Positions 17,864 to 26,330 of a stretch of 64,000 nucleotides of DNA are shown here, one piece after another. This stretch comes from Bacteroidales bacterium (GTDB lineage: Bacteria > Bacteroidota > Bacteroidia > Bacteroidales > WCHB1-69): positions 1-64,000 of the forward strand of contig JAFVNW010000052.1 in assembly GCA_017506175.1 (NCBI GenBank). Reading direction: 5' to 3'. Below the pieces are notes generated by a model, which made no database searches, was not told where the DNA came from, and worked only from the letters and a program-made list of their open reading frames with translations. The stretch's first letter is position 1. Each line of letters starts with the position of its first letter. Made by a program: the position numbers and the translations under genes.

Positions 17864-19063
17864 TTAGATGGTCTTTCCAGGATATTGCTGCAAGGCAGCG
17901 GCGAGGCACTTCATGGCTTCCTTCAGGTCGTCAACCTTGAGGCAGTAGCTGATGCGCACTTCGTTGGTGCCTTTGCCTTTGGTTGAATAGAAACCTGTGG
18001 CGGGAGCAAGCATAACGGTCTTGCCATTCAGATTGAAGTCCTCAAGCAGCCAACGGCAGAATTTGTCGGAGTCGTCGATCGGCAGACGAGCAACGGCATA
18101 GAAAGCGCCTTTGGGTTTGGGGCAGAGGCAGCCGGGCATCGCGTTGATGGCGTCCACCACGGTGTTGCGGCGGGCCACATAGTCGCTGATGACGGCATCG
18201 AAGTAGGCCTGCGGTGTGTCAACGGCAGCTTCGGTCAGCACTTGTCCGTAAGTTGGCGGGCTCAAACGGGCCTGAGCGAACTTCATAGCGGTGGCATAGA
18301 CCTCCTTGTTGTGGGTAATCAAGGCACCGACGCGAACGCCGCAAGCGCTGTAACGTTTTGATACAGAGTCCAAAAGAACGACATTCTGTTCGATTTCCGG
18401 AACTTCCATCACGGAGAAATGCTTGATACCGTCGTAGCAGAATTCTCTGTAAACCTCGTCGGCGAACAGGAACAAATCGTGTTTCTTGACGATTTCAGCC
18501 AATTTCAGGATTTCCTCCTTTGAATAGAGGTAGCCCGTCGGGTTGTTCGGGTTGCAAATCATGATGGCTTTGGTTTTCGGGGTGATGATTTTCTCGAATT
18601 CCTCAATGGACGGAAGTGCGAAGCCATTGTCAATGGTGGAGATGATCGGTTTAACCTTCACGCCGCAGGTGAGTGCGAAGCCGTTGTAGTTGGCATAGAA
18701 CGGTTCAGGTATGATCACTTCGTCTCCGAAATCAAGGCAGCTGTTGAAAGCGAAGAGGATGGCTTCAGAACCGCCTGTGGTGACGAGGATTTCTTCGGGA
18801 GTGACATTGATGTTGACGCTCTTATAATACTGCGCCAACTTTTCGCGGCAAGAGAGATAGCCTGCGGAATGACTGTAGGCAATTACCTTTTGGTCGAACT
18901 CCTTGACGGCTTTGCGCGCGCACTCCGGCGTCTCGATATCGGGTTGACCAATGTTGAGATGATAAACATGTACCCCTCTTTTCTTGGCTTCATCAGAAAA
19001 GGGAACCAATTTCCTGATGGGGGATGAGGGCATCGTTTGCCCTTTGGTTGAAATTTTTGGCAT
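17864..19063 (-). CDS. Pyridoxal-phosphate-dependent aminotransferase (class I/II, aspartate type)
   Basis: 399 aa. Fold-type I aminotransferase with YHLNIGQPDIETPE near the N-terminus, VTTGGSEAILFAFNS, CNPNNPTGYLYSKEE, FADEVYREFCYDG, and the PLP-binding Lys in DSVSKRYSACGVRVG (about residue 236); the C-terminal substrate Arg is in NEVRISYC. Probably aspartate or aromatic/branched-chain specific; the sequence alone does not decide. It has its own promoter and terminator. Confidence 0.92.
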   Translation of the reverse strand: MPKISTKGQTMPSSPIRKLVPFSDEAKKRGVHVYHLNIGQPDIETPECARKAVKEFDQKVIAYSHSAGYLSCREKLAQYYKSVNINVTPEEILVTTGGSEAILFAFNSCLDFGDEVIIPEPFYANYNGFALTCGVKVKPIISTIDNGFALPSIEEFEKIITPKTKAIMICNPNNPTGYLYSKEEILKLAEIVKKHDLFLFADEVYREFCYDGIKHFSVMEVPEIEQNVVLLDSVSKRYSACGVRVGALITHNKEVYATAMKFAQARLSPPTYGQVLTEAAVDTPQAYFDAVISDYVARRNTVVDAINAMPGCLCPKPKGAFYAVARLPIDDSDKFCRWLLEDFNLNGKTVMLAPATGFYSTKGKGTNEVRISYCLKVDDLKEAMKCLAAALQQYPGKTI

Positions 19064-19112
19064 AACTATTTGTTTATAATTCAGTAATTTATGTTTTTTT
19101 CAAAAAGCGCTG

Positions 19113-19120
19113 CAAAAGTA
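19113..19120 (-). promoter_or_regulatory. -7 promoter element (TACTTTTG) of the aminotransferase
   Basis: TACTTTTG on the minus strand, 49 bp upstream of the start codon. Confidence 0.55.
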
Positions 19121-19183
19121 CTATTTTATTCATAATGGGCAATTCCAAATTCATAATTTTTCCAGCAGAAGTGTGAATGTCCA

Positions 19184-19507
19184 TCAATCCAGTTCCTGGC
19201 GAATGTCTATCAGTCGGGCGCGGATTCGTTCAAGGGAGGCAACGGCGCGAGCCTGCGCTTTCGCATTTTCAAAATTGCGCGCCAACTCATCTTTCGCCCC
19301 TTGCAACGTAAACCCCTTGACCTTCGTTAAGTTATAAATCGTCTGTATCACCTCAATGTCCTCCGGCCGGAAATAACGGTCGCCCTTCTTGTTCTTGTAC
19401 GGCTTGATCTGCCTGAACTCCTTTTCCCAATAACGCAACAACGATGCGTTGACATTCAACATTTTAGCCGTCTCCGTGATACTGTAAAAAGGTTTCGTCA
19501 AGTTCAT
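19184..19507 (-). CDS. MerR family transcriptional regulator
   Basis: 107 aa. Winged-helix MerR DNA-binding domain at the N-terminus: FYSITETAKMLNVNASLLRY, WEKEF, DRYFRPEDIEVIQTIYNLTK, GFTLQGAKDEL. A short coiled-coil tail (~75-107) serves for dimerisation. There is no effector domain and no Cys, so it is a minimal MerR rather than a metal sensor. It is the last gene of the dnaX string, 18 bp after the secreted protein of unknown function; the target is unknown. Confidence 0.9.
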   Translation of the reverse strand: MNLTKPFYSITETAKMLNVNASLLRYWEKEFRQIKPYKNKKGDRYFRPEDIEVIQTIYNLTKVKGFTLQGAKDELARNFENAKAQARAVASLERIRARLIDIRQELD

Positions 19508-19525
19508 ATCTATAAAGGGTCTAAG

Positions 19526-20317
19526 TCACTTCTTACCAATCATTGTCTCCTTGCCGTCAAAATTGATCCAGTAATCCCCCTTTTTCAAGTCGGCGACATT
19601 CACTTTTTGTGCAGTTCCGCGCTTGATGAAGAAGCCGTTCGCATCGTAAAGTTCGTAATGCGTCACACCGGAAAACTCGATGAAATCCTTCACCTTGTCC
19701 GACACCAGCATGATTTTCCTGTTCGGGCTCTTGATTTTGACAATGGGCGACGACAATTCACTGCTCCCGTCATCCTGAACAATGCGGAACAGGTTCATCC
19801 CCGTAATCAAAACAGGCAGGAAATTATTGGCAATCATCTCGTCAGGCCTACCTAAATCCTTGACCTTCACCCATTTGCCATATAAAAATTGCTGAAGCTG
19901 ATAACGGCAGTCCGTGTTCATATCCTCAATTTTCCAATCCAGCATCTTGGTCTTCTTATTATAGACAAAAGACGGGAGAGAAAATTCCGATTCCTGAACC
20001 AAACTTTCGGCATTGACCACTTTCGGTTCCGCAGATTTATACTGTATCTGTATGTAAATGAAATCGTTAGGTTGATGCGAGGACAAATTGATTTCAAAGG
20101 CGTTCGATTGATGGTTGAACGCATACTCCTTGCCGTTCACCAACACATTTTGGACGCTAAACGAATCATTTTCAGAAGGATTTAAAACATACACATTCTC
20201 TCCTGTATATTTTCCACTCACCATCACTTCAGCCACCTCCAAGTCACTCTCCTGAGCCTGTAGAAACGGGAAAACTGACAATAATAATATTATAGTAAGA
20301 AAATTTGATTTCATCAT
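19526..20317 (-). CDS. Secreted protein of unknown function, coupled to dnaX
   Basis: 263 aa with a signal peptide (ends FLQAQ, about residue 22) and a beta-rich sequence. I do not recognise a named domain. The last ~50 residues (THYELYDANGFFIKRG, VNVADLKKGDYWINFDG, IGKK) resemble the beta-sandwich of T9SS sorting domains, but no YPNP motif is present. Its ATG overlaps the dnaX stop (ATGA, 4 bp), so translation should be coupled. The MerR gene follows. A Bacteroidota envelope role is a guess. Confidence 0.8.
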   Translation of the reverse strand: MMKSNFLTIILLLSVFPFLQAQESDLEVAEVMVSGKYTGENVYVLNPSENDSFSVQNVLVNGKEYAFNHQSNAFEINLSSHQPNDFIYIQIQYKSAEPKVVNAESLVQESEFSLPSFVYNKKTKMLDWKIEDMNTDCRYQLQQFLYGKWVKVKDLGRPDEMIANNFLPVLITGMNLFRIVQDDGSSELSSPIVKIKSPNRKIMLVSDKVKDFIEFSGVTHYELYDANGFFIKRGTAQKVNVADLKKGDYWINFDGKETMIGKK

Positions 20318-21096
20318 TCGTCTTGTCTTAAATTTAAAATTTCAACAAACTCCTTAAAATCAGGATTTTGCTTATCCAATTCGTTCATTTTATCCTGAGA
20401 GTCCATAATAAATTTCGGTGTCTTCATATTCACATCCACCTTTGAGACCACATCATTGATGGCTTCGCTATAATTTGCCCTCAGATATTGGAGCACGTCT
20501 GTCTTTTTGATTTCAAAATCGTTCTGCTGCAACTCGTTTTTCAGTGAAACATAAACGACATTGTCCTTGATCTCAACAGGATAATGCTTCATGGGCGTGT
20601 GCAGAGTAGGCTGGTTCTCGAAGACCGCATCAATCAAATTCAGCCATTTCTGCTTAAATGCCTCTTCGCCGGTCGTTTCCGCCGGTTCTTTATCTTCGGC
20701 GGGCTGAGAAACGGGCGGTGCTTCTTCCACAGATTCCTGATTACCAAGCTTTTCCGATGAAGTAATAACCGATGGTTCTACAACGGACTCTTGACTTTGC
20801 TCTTGATTTTCAGACTGATTTTCAGACTGACTTTCCTGCTGATTTTCCGGCTGATTTTCAGCAGGTTGTTCCGAAACTGAAACGGACGGTTGTGGTTCAG
20901 TCTGCGGTTGCTGTGTATGCACCGGTTCCGGATCCTTCACAACATCTTTGATGGAAGGACTGGGTTTGACAATGGCTTCCGGAGGAACGAAACCCATATT
21001 GGATTTCACCGGACTACGTGTGTCAGTGATTGGCATTGTTGCCGTGGATTGATTAGCGCCCCTCCCGGGATTGCCTGACAGGGGCGACCATCGCAA
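20314..21096 (-). CDS. dnaX: DNA polymerase III subunit tau, C-terminal part (frame-shifted from dnaX 5' part)
   Basis: Open in the +1 frame relative to the 5' dnaX part, overlapping it by 44 bp (no ATG; the furthest start is TTG 21096). It encodes a Pro/Gln/Glu-rich linker (QPENQQESQSENQSENQEQS) and a ~130-aa C-terminal domain (FKQKWLNLIDAVFENQPTLH; YVSLKNELQQNDFEIKKTDV) like the tau C-terminal domain that contacts polymerase in Bacteroidota DnaX. The reading frame is intact and coupled (ATGA) to the next gene, which argues it is still translated. It needs either a programmed frameshift or an undetected indel. Confidence 0.8.
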   Translation of the reverse strand: MRWSPLSGNPGRGANQSTATMPITDTRSPVKSNMGFVPPEAIVKPSPSIKDVVKDPEPVHTQQPQTEPQPSVSVSEQPAENQPENQQESQSENQSENQEQSQESVVEPSVITSSEKLGNQESVEEAPPVSQPAEDKEPAETTGEEAFKQKWLNLIDAVFENQPTLHTPMKHYPVEIKDNVVYVSLKNELQQNDFEIKKTDVLQYLRANYSEAINDVVSKVDVNMKTPKFIMDSQDKMNELDKQNPDFKEFVEILNLRQDE

Positions 21097-22207
21097 CCGG
21101 ACGGTTCTTCAGATACACATAATTCGCGTTAATCTGCATCAGACAAATTTCAACGGAAAGACGCTTATTGTTGGATGCCTTGTAGTTGAAATCGCAAGTG
21201 TTGGCCAATTCCAATGCCCTGAGCATCAAGTTTTTATCCGCGTTAGAAGCTTGTTTTTCATAACGTTCTTTCACGGTATCGGAAACTTCAAGTAGCTGAA
21301 CCGTGTTCGAATCCTTAGCCATAAGCAGATTGCGGAAATGAGAGGCGAGGCCCGCGATAAAGTTCTGTTCATCAAAGCCGCTGGAGATGATTTCATCAAA
21401 CAGCAGCAGCGCCTTGGAGGAATCGGCATCGAAGAGGTAGTCCACCATTTTAAAATAATTGTCAACGTCGAGAACGTTCAAATTCTGTATGGTAGCCTGA
21501 TAGGTGATGTTGTTTCCAGTGAAGCTCACGAGCTGGTCGAAGATGGAAAGGGCATCGCGGAGGGCTCCATCGGCTTTTCTCGCGACGATGTGAAGAGCTT
21601 CTTCTTCAGCCACAACTCCTTCATTTTTAGCTACATATTGCAGGTATTTCACGATGTCGGCATCCTTGATGCGCTTAAAATCATACACCTGGCATCTGGA
21701 GAGGATGGTGGGGATAATTTTGTGTTTCTCAGTGGTGGCAAGGATGAATTTCGCGTAGGCCGGTGGCTCCTCCAAGGTTTTCAGGAACGCGTTGAAGGCC
21801 GATGAAGAGAGCATGTGAACCTCATCGATGATATAGACCTTGTATTTAGCACCGATCGGGGCGATGCAGACTTGCTCCACAAGGTTGCGAATATCATCCA
21901 CGGAGTTGTTGGAGGCGGCATCAAGTTCATAGACATTGAACGAGGCGGAATTGTTGTACGCCTTGCAGGAGTCGCACTCGTTGCAGGGTTCGTTGTCCGC
22001 TGTCAGATGGTCGCAGTTGAGGGCTTTAGCAAAGATACGCGCGCAGGTGGTTTTGCCCACGCCACGCGGTCCGCAGAACAAGAACGCTTGAGCCACCTGA
22101 CCGCTCTTGATGGCGTTCTTCAGGGTGGAGGTAATATGTTCCTGTCCCACAACGGAATTGAAGGTCGAGGGACGATATTTGCGTGCTGATACGATGAAAT
22201 TATCCAT
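21053..22207 (-). CDS. dnaX: DNA polymerase III subunit gamma/tau, N-terminal (gamma-type) part
   Basis: 384 aa. Clamp-loader AAA+ ATPase: Walker A GPRGVGKTT (46-54), zinc module Cys65/75/78/81, Walker B YIIDEVHML (~124), sensor 1 FILATTEKHKIIPTILSRCQ with the SRC arginine finger, then the collar domain III to about residue 370. The frame stops with TAA at 21053, just after domain III and just where the Pro-rich linker begins. The product alone would equal a gamma subunit; the missing tau region is open in the next frame. A purine-rich GGGAGGGG sits directly before the last sense codon. Confidence 0.93.
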   Translation of the reverse strand: MDNFIVSARKYRPSTFNSVVGQEHITSTLKNAIKSGQVAQAFLFCGPRGVGKTTCARIFAKALNCDHLTADNEPCNECDSCKAYNNSASFNVYELDAASNNSVDDIRNLVEQVCIAPIGAKYKVYIIDEVHMLSSSAFNAFLKTLEEPPAYAKFILATTEKHKIIPTILSRCQVYDFKRIKDADIVKYLQYVAKNEGVVAEEEALHIVARKADGALRDALSIFDQLVSFTGNNITYQATIQNLNVLDVDNYFKMVDYLFDADSSKALLLFDEIISSGFDEQNFIAGLASHFRNLLMAKDSNTVQLLEVSDTVKERYEKQASNADKNLMLRALELANTCDFNYKASNNKRLSVEICLMQINANYVYLKNRPVAMVAPVRQSREGR

Positions 22208-22268
22208 GGTGGTTGATTGGTTGAATCGTTGATTTTTTATTGGTAGGGGATGTGTGTCAGGTTAAGTA

Positions 22269-23387
22269 TTAGTATTTGAGGGAGGCTTGGTCGCCGAACG
22301 AGATGCCCACACCGCGGGCGGTGCGTACGAGGTCGCTCGTATCGGGTTTCACGAAATTAGGCATTTCCAAAGCTTTTTCAAGGGTGACATAGGAGATGTC
22401 GGGGTGGTTATAGATGACGAGGGTGCCATATTTCTCCTCTTTCACGAGTTCCACGGCCTTCACGCCGAACTCGGTGGCGAGCACGCGGTCGTAGGCGATG
22501 GGGGTGCCGCCGCGCTGAAGATGCCCGAGCACGGTGACGCGGATGTCGGGTTCCACACCAACGGCCTCCAACTCCGCTTTCAGCTTGGCTCCCACGCCGC
22601 CCAACTTGATGTGTTCGTCGCCGACAGCGGTGGGGGCCATGCCCGTCACCTTACCGTCCAACGATTTGGCACCTTCCGCAATCACGATGTTGCAGAAGCC
22701 GTAGTCGCCTTTATAGCGGGTGGCGATTTTCTGGGCAATGATATGCGGATCGTAGGGGATTTCGGGGATGATGCAGACCTCGGCACCGCCCGCGATAGCG
22801 GTGTTCAAGGCAATCCAGCCGGCATCGCGCCCCATCACCTCCATAATGAAAACACGGCTGTGGCTGCACGCCGTCGTCACCAGCTTGTCGAACGCCTCCG
22901 TCGCAATCTCCACCGCGGTTTGGAAACCGAAAGTGAAATCGGTACAAGAGAGGTCGTTGTCAATGGTTTTGGGCACGCCGATGACGTTGAAACCCAAGTT
23001 ACTGAGCTCCTGCGAGATGCGTTGCGAACCATCACCGCCAATGTTGATGATGGCATCGAACCCCATCTCGTCAAACCGCTTTTTCATCAGAGCGGTGCGG
23101 TTTTCCACCTTCCAACTGCCGTCGGCCTGCTTGACGGGAAAATGGAAAGGGCCGCCCTTGTTTGTGGTTTTGATGATGGTGCCGCCCTGTATGTGGATGC
23201 CGGCGACATCATCCTCCGTCAGAAGACGAATATCAATTTTATCTTTGAGAATTCCATTGAAGGATTCCATGCATCCATAGACCTCCCAATCGGGTTCCTG
23301 TGCAGCGCGTTTCACAATGCCACGAATCACCGCATTCAGTCCGGGGCAATCCCCACCACCCGTAGCTACAAGTATTTTCTTTCCCAT
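22269..23387 (-). CDS. pfkA: 6-phosphofructokinase
   Basis: 372 aa. Phosphofructokinase A family: nucleotide site GGDCPGLNAVIRG (11-23), GGDGS (117-121), catalytic PKTIDND (139-145), MEVMGRDAGWIAL and GHLQRGGTPIAYD. Gly at the GGDGS position points to ATP as donor (PPi enzymes carry Asp there), while the Lys in PKTIDND is typical of the mixed group III subfamily, so donor use is not fully certain. It phosphorylates fructose-6-phosphate in glycolysis. It lies between mscS and dnaX on the same strand. Confidence 0.93.
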   Translation of the reverse strand: MGKKILVATGGGDCPGLNAVIRGIVKRAAQEPDWEVYGCMESFNGILKDKIDIRLLTEDDVAGIHIQGGTIIKTTNKGGPFHFPVKQADGSWKVENRTALMKKRFDEMGFDAIINIGGDGSQRISQELSNLGFNVIGVPKTIDNDLSCTDFTFGFQTAVEIATEAFDKLVTTACSHSRVFIMEVMGRDAGWIALNTAIAGGAEVCIIPEIPYDPHIIAQKIATRYKGDYGFCNIVIAEGAKSLDGKVTGMAPTAVGDEHIKLGGVGAKLKAELEAVGVEPDIRVTVLGHLQRGGTPIAYDRVLATEFGVKAVELVKEEKYGTLVIYNHPDISYVTLEKALEMPNFVKPDTSDLVRTARGVGISFGDQASLKY

Positions 23388-23486
23388 TTTATTGATAATT
23401 ACAAACTATCTCAAACAATAAGTTGGTTTTTAGTTCACTGATTTCTGTTTATTTTATGCAAAGCACCGCTGTAGTGGACAATCAGT

Positions 23487-24323
23487 TTAATCTTTATTGA
23501 TATGAACCTGGAGTTGGTCGAACGGGATTTCAATCTGGTTTTCTTTCAAGGTTTCGTAAGTGCCTTGCGTGAGGGCGCCCATGACTCCCCAGTAATTCTC
23601 GGTTTTGGTCCATGCGCGAAGTTGGAGGTTAATGGAGCTTGCACCCAGTTCGAGTACGGCCACAGCGGGTGCGTCAGCTCCGTCTTTCAGCACATCAGGG
23701 TGACTCATGGCCAAATCGACAAGCACTTTGCGAGCTTTATTGATATCTTCCCCGTACGCAATGCCGACATTCACATCCACACGGCGCTTCTCGCTGCGGG
23801 TGTAGTTAGTCAGCGTGTTGGTGGCCAGCTGCGTGTTCGGAACCACAATCACCTTGTTGTCCAACGTAATGAGCAGCGTATTGAAAACCTGTATTTCCTT
23901 GACAATTCCACTGATGCCGCCCTGCTCAATGTAATCCCCAACCTTGTAGGGCTTGAGCAAAAGGATGATGACGCCGCCAGCGAAATTTTGCAAAGTGCCT
24001 TGCAGAGCCATGCCGACGGCCAGACCGGCGGCACCCAAAATGGCGATAAACGAGGTCATCTGTATGCCGATCATGCCTGCAACCGTAATAATCAGCAACA
24101 CTTTCAGCGCAATAATGATGATTGAACGCAAAAAGGAGTTCAGAGACACATCTAAGCTCTTCTTCGTGAAAATTTTAAGCAACAACTTGTCCAGCCATTT
24201 AATCAGTTTCCAGCCAATCCACAAGATCAGCAAGGCAACAATAATACTTGGCAAATTCTGGAAAAGGACATCATTGAAGAATTCCTTTAATCCAATTAAG
24301 AGATGAGAAGTTTCTTTTTCCAT
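23487..24323 (-). CDS. mscS: Small-conductance mechanosensitive channel (MscS family)
   Basis: 278 aa. Three N-terminal membrane helices, the third with the Gly/Ala-rich pore pattern FIAILGAAGLAVGMALQGTL, then QNFAGGVIILLLKPYKVGDY and the beta/alpha cytoplasmic vestibule (NTLLITLDNKVIVVPNTQLA). Length and layout match E. coli MscS (286 aa). It opens under membrane tension to release solutes in osmotic downshock. Confidence 0.95.
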   Translation of the reverse strand: MEKETSHLLIGLKEFFNDVLFQNLPSIIVALLILWIGWKLIKWLDKLLLKIFTKKSLDVSLNSFLRSIIIIALKVLLIITVAGMIGIQMTSFIAILGAAGLAVGMALQGTLQNFAGGVIILLLKPYKVGDYIEQGGISGIVKEIQVFNTLLITLDNKVIVVPNTQLATNTLTNYTRSEKRRVDVNVGIAYGEDINKARKVLVDLAMSHPDVLKDGADAPAVAVLELGASSINLQLRAWTKTENYWGVMGALTQGTYETLKENQIEIPFDQLQVHINKD

Positions 24324-24368
24324 TTAAGTAATTGATTATCAGTTAAAAAATTTCCAAATGAATATCCG

Positions 24369-24376
24369 CAAAATTA
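24369..24376 (-). promoter_or_regulatory. -7 promoter element (TAATTTTG) of mscS
   Basis: TAATTTTG on the minus strand, 45 bp upstream of the mscS start. Confidence 0.5.
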
Positions 24377-24614
24377 CAATTTTATTTTGAATTTCGGATG
24401 ACATAATCATAAATAATTGTATAGTTCGAAAATCCGTGAACCATGAGCCCCGTAGAACGATTCAGGTACAGCCAACAGTTCATGGATTACAAATTACTTC
24501 AAAAGAGATTGGACTATTTCAGGAGGAGAATAAAAAATGCAAGCAGATTAAACCTTGCGGGCGGCGGTGTGTCTAAGCCCTCGTTTTTGCTTTTTCAAGA
24601 CAATAGTTACAATT

Positions 24615-25172
24615 ATGAAAAGAATCACAATGTTTTTGCTGACCTGCGTTTTCATTGTTTCCCTTTCGGCGCAGGCGGAGCAGACGTCCGAGCAGACGAA
24701 GGGGAAATGCGACGACCAGCGATGCCAGACCATGATGAAGCTCAAACGCACTTTCATCGAAGAGAATTTCAGATTGGGCGATGCTGTACAAAACAAGCAA
24801 TTCTGGGATGCCTATTCAAAATTGGAGAAATCTGAATTCGAGGCTTTTCAGAAACAGCAGAAGATGAAAACGGAGGCAGGGCTTCCGAAATTAGCCCGTG
24901 GTGCCGCGTTGGATACGCTTTCCAACGAACAGATTCTGGCCTATTACAAAATCAAGTTCCAAATTCGCGACCAGAAATACAAGGCCGAGAAAACGTTCTT
25001 TGACGAAATCTGCAAATGCCTGTCGCCCAAGCAAATCAACGAATATTATCAACTGGAAAAGAAATTCAAACGCACAGCGGTAAGCAAGGAGGAGCACCAA
25101 CGCCTCAAAGCAAAAGGGGTTCCTGCCTCCAAAATCCCCACGGCGACCAAGCCCTCCGACATCAAAAAATAA
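24615..25172 (+). CDS. Small secreted helical protein, Spy/CpxP-like
   Basis: 185 aa from ATG 24615 (MKRITMFLLTCVF..., signal peptide to about SAQAE). The mature part is charged and helical with four Cys (KCDDQRCQ near the start and EICKCLSP later). The patterns TLSNEQILAYYKIKFQIRD and CLSPKQINEYYQLEKKFKR resemble the LTxxQ-type helices of periplasmic Spy/CpxP stress chaperones, but the match is by eye only. An upstream in-frame extension to 24555 would put non-signal residues in front and is rejected. It converges with aroB; the 3' ends overlap by 11 bp. Confidence 0.75.
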   Translation: MKRITMFLLTCVFIVSLSAQAEQTSEQTKGKCDDQRCQTMMKLKRTFIEENFRLGDAVQNKQFWDAYSKLEKSEFEAFQKQQKMKTEAGLPKLARGAALDTLSNEQILAYYKIKFQIRDQKYKAEKTFFDEICKCLSPKQINEYYQLEKKFKRTAVSKEEHQRLKAKGVPASKIPTATKPSDIKK

Positions 25173-26196
25173 TCTCGTCCATAGTGGTTTTTTGCATACG
25201 TATTTTGCCGACGGCCTCCAGAACGATCAAGTTTACGAGGCCGTTGGTGTTTTTTTTGTCTTGGGAAATTGCGGATTTCATCTCCGCCACCGAAATCTCC
25301 CCAGGAAGTTGATAAGGCAGTCCGCAAGCCTTAAGCGCGTTTTCAATTTGCTGTATATCATCACAATGACCATTTTTAGCAGCCTCCACCAAACCGATTC
25401 CGACCGCTTCGCCATGTGAGTAGCGGGCGGTACAGTGCTCGATGGCGTGGGCAAATGTGTGTCCAAGGTTCAGAATGCGCCGACCGATGCCTCCCCTCCC
25501 CTCTTCAAACTCGTCGGCAGTCACAACACCACATTTGATGCGGACAGCTTCCGTGATGAAAAACTGCATTTTTTCGAAAAATCCAACTGCATTAACATCG
25601 TTTTTCGCGAAAAAATCGGCGGCCTCGTGGAAATACTCCCCTTTTATCAGGAAAACCTTGAACATTTCCGGCAGACTTTTGTACAGCGCCCGTTGCGAAA
25701 ACGAGCGGAGAAAGTCGCAACTGGCGAACACCCACTTCGGTTGGCGGACGGTGCCGGCCATATTCTTGAATCCCAGCACATTCACGCCGTTTTTGCCACC
25801 AATGGAGGCGTCAATCATCGCCAAGAGTGTGGTGGGAACGAAGGCACAGTCGATGCCGCGTTTGTAGATTGCGGCAGCAAACCCGCACACATCGGTGGTG
25901 ACTCCGCCACCGACACCGAGCAACAGAGCCTCGCGACCGGCCCCCTGCCCCATCAACCAATGCAAGATCAACTCCACGGTTTCCAACGTCTTGTGTGCTT
26001 CGTCGGCCTTGATGGTCATCTTTGGGAATGGGAAACGAGAGCCGTACAATTCATCCACCTTTTCATCAACAATTGCAAAAACAGACCGTTCATCTGCATT
26101 TATTTTTTGCATAATCGTGTTAAAATGAGTGAAATCAGTATCTATGAAGATGTCAGACTGATGGTGGTGGGGGGTTCGAAGCGTGATTTTTTCCAT
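25162..26196 (-). CDS. aroB: 3-dehydroquinate synthase
   Basis: 344 aa. NAD and metal-site motifs of the family: LLLGVGGGVTTDVCGFAAAI, FVPTTLLAMIDASIGGKNGV, the metal ligands in LNLGHTFAHAIE and YSHGEAVGIGLVEAA, and SQDKKN near the end. It converts DAHP to 3-dehydroquinate, the second step of the shikimate pathway. It stands alone behind its own promoter. Confidence 0.95.
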   Translation of the reverse strand: MEKITLRTPHHHQSDIFIDTDFTHFNTIMQKINADERSVFAIVDEKVDELYGSRFPFPKMTIKADEAHKTLETVELILHWLMGQGAGREALLLGVGGGVTTDVCGFAAAIYKRGIDCAFVPTTLLAMIDASIGGKNGVNVLGFKNMAGTVRQPKWVFASCDFLRSFSQRALYKSLPEMFKVFLIKGEYFHEAADFFAKNDVNAVGFFEKMQFFITEAVRIKCGVVTADEFEEGRGGIGRRILNLGHTFAHAIEHCTARYSHGEAVGIGLVEAAKNGHCDDIQQIENALKACGLPYQLPGEISVAEMKSAISQDKKNTNGLVNLIVLEAVGKIRMQKTTMDEIIF

Positions 26197-26212
26197 AATC
26201 TTTTTGAATGCG

Positions 26213-26220
26213 CAAAAATA
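26213..26220 (-). promoter_or_regulatory. -7 promoter element (TATTTTTG) of aroB
   Basis: TATTTTTG on the minus strand, 16 bp upstream of the aroB ATG, implying a very short leader. Confidence 0.55.
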
Positions 26221-26256
26221 ATCAATAAATATGAACGAAGTATCAATATAAAATCG

Positions 26257-26264
26257 TATTTTTG
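26257..26264 (+). promoter_or_regulatory. -7 promoter element (TATTTTTG) of the secreted esterase
   Basis: TATTTTTG, 66 bp upstream of ATG 26331; it is divergent from the aroB promoter. Confidence 0.55.
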
Positions 26265-26330
26265 CCGACTACATCTCACGGGATGTACAAACGAAAACTA
26301 TCATAATTTATTAATTAAATCATAAAGCGT

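Noticed and set aside
22287..23441. 384-codon open frame on the plus strand opposite pfkA
   Set aside because: It is the antisense shadow of a clear phosphofructokinase; composition (His/Gly/Asp-rich) is that of a reverse-frame artefact and no motif is seen.
24443..24614. Short frame starting MSPVERFRYSQQ in the gap before the Spy-like gene
   Set aside because: The first ~35 residues look protein-like, but the frame then runs into the next gene in a different frame with no conserved feature; not enough support for a gene.
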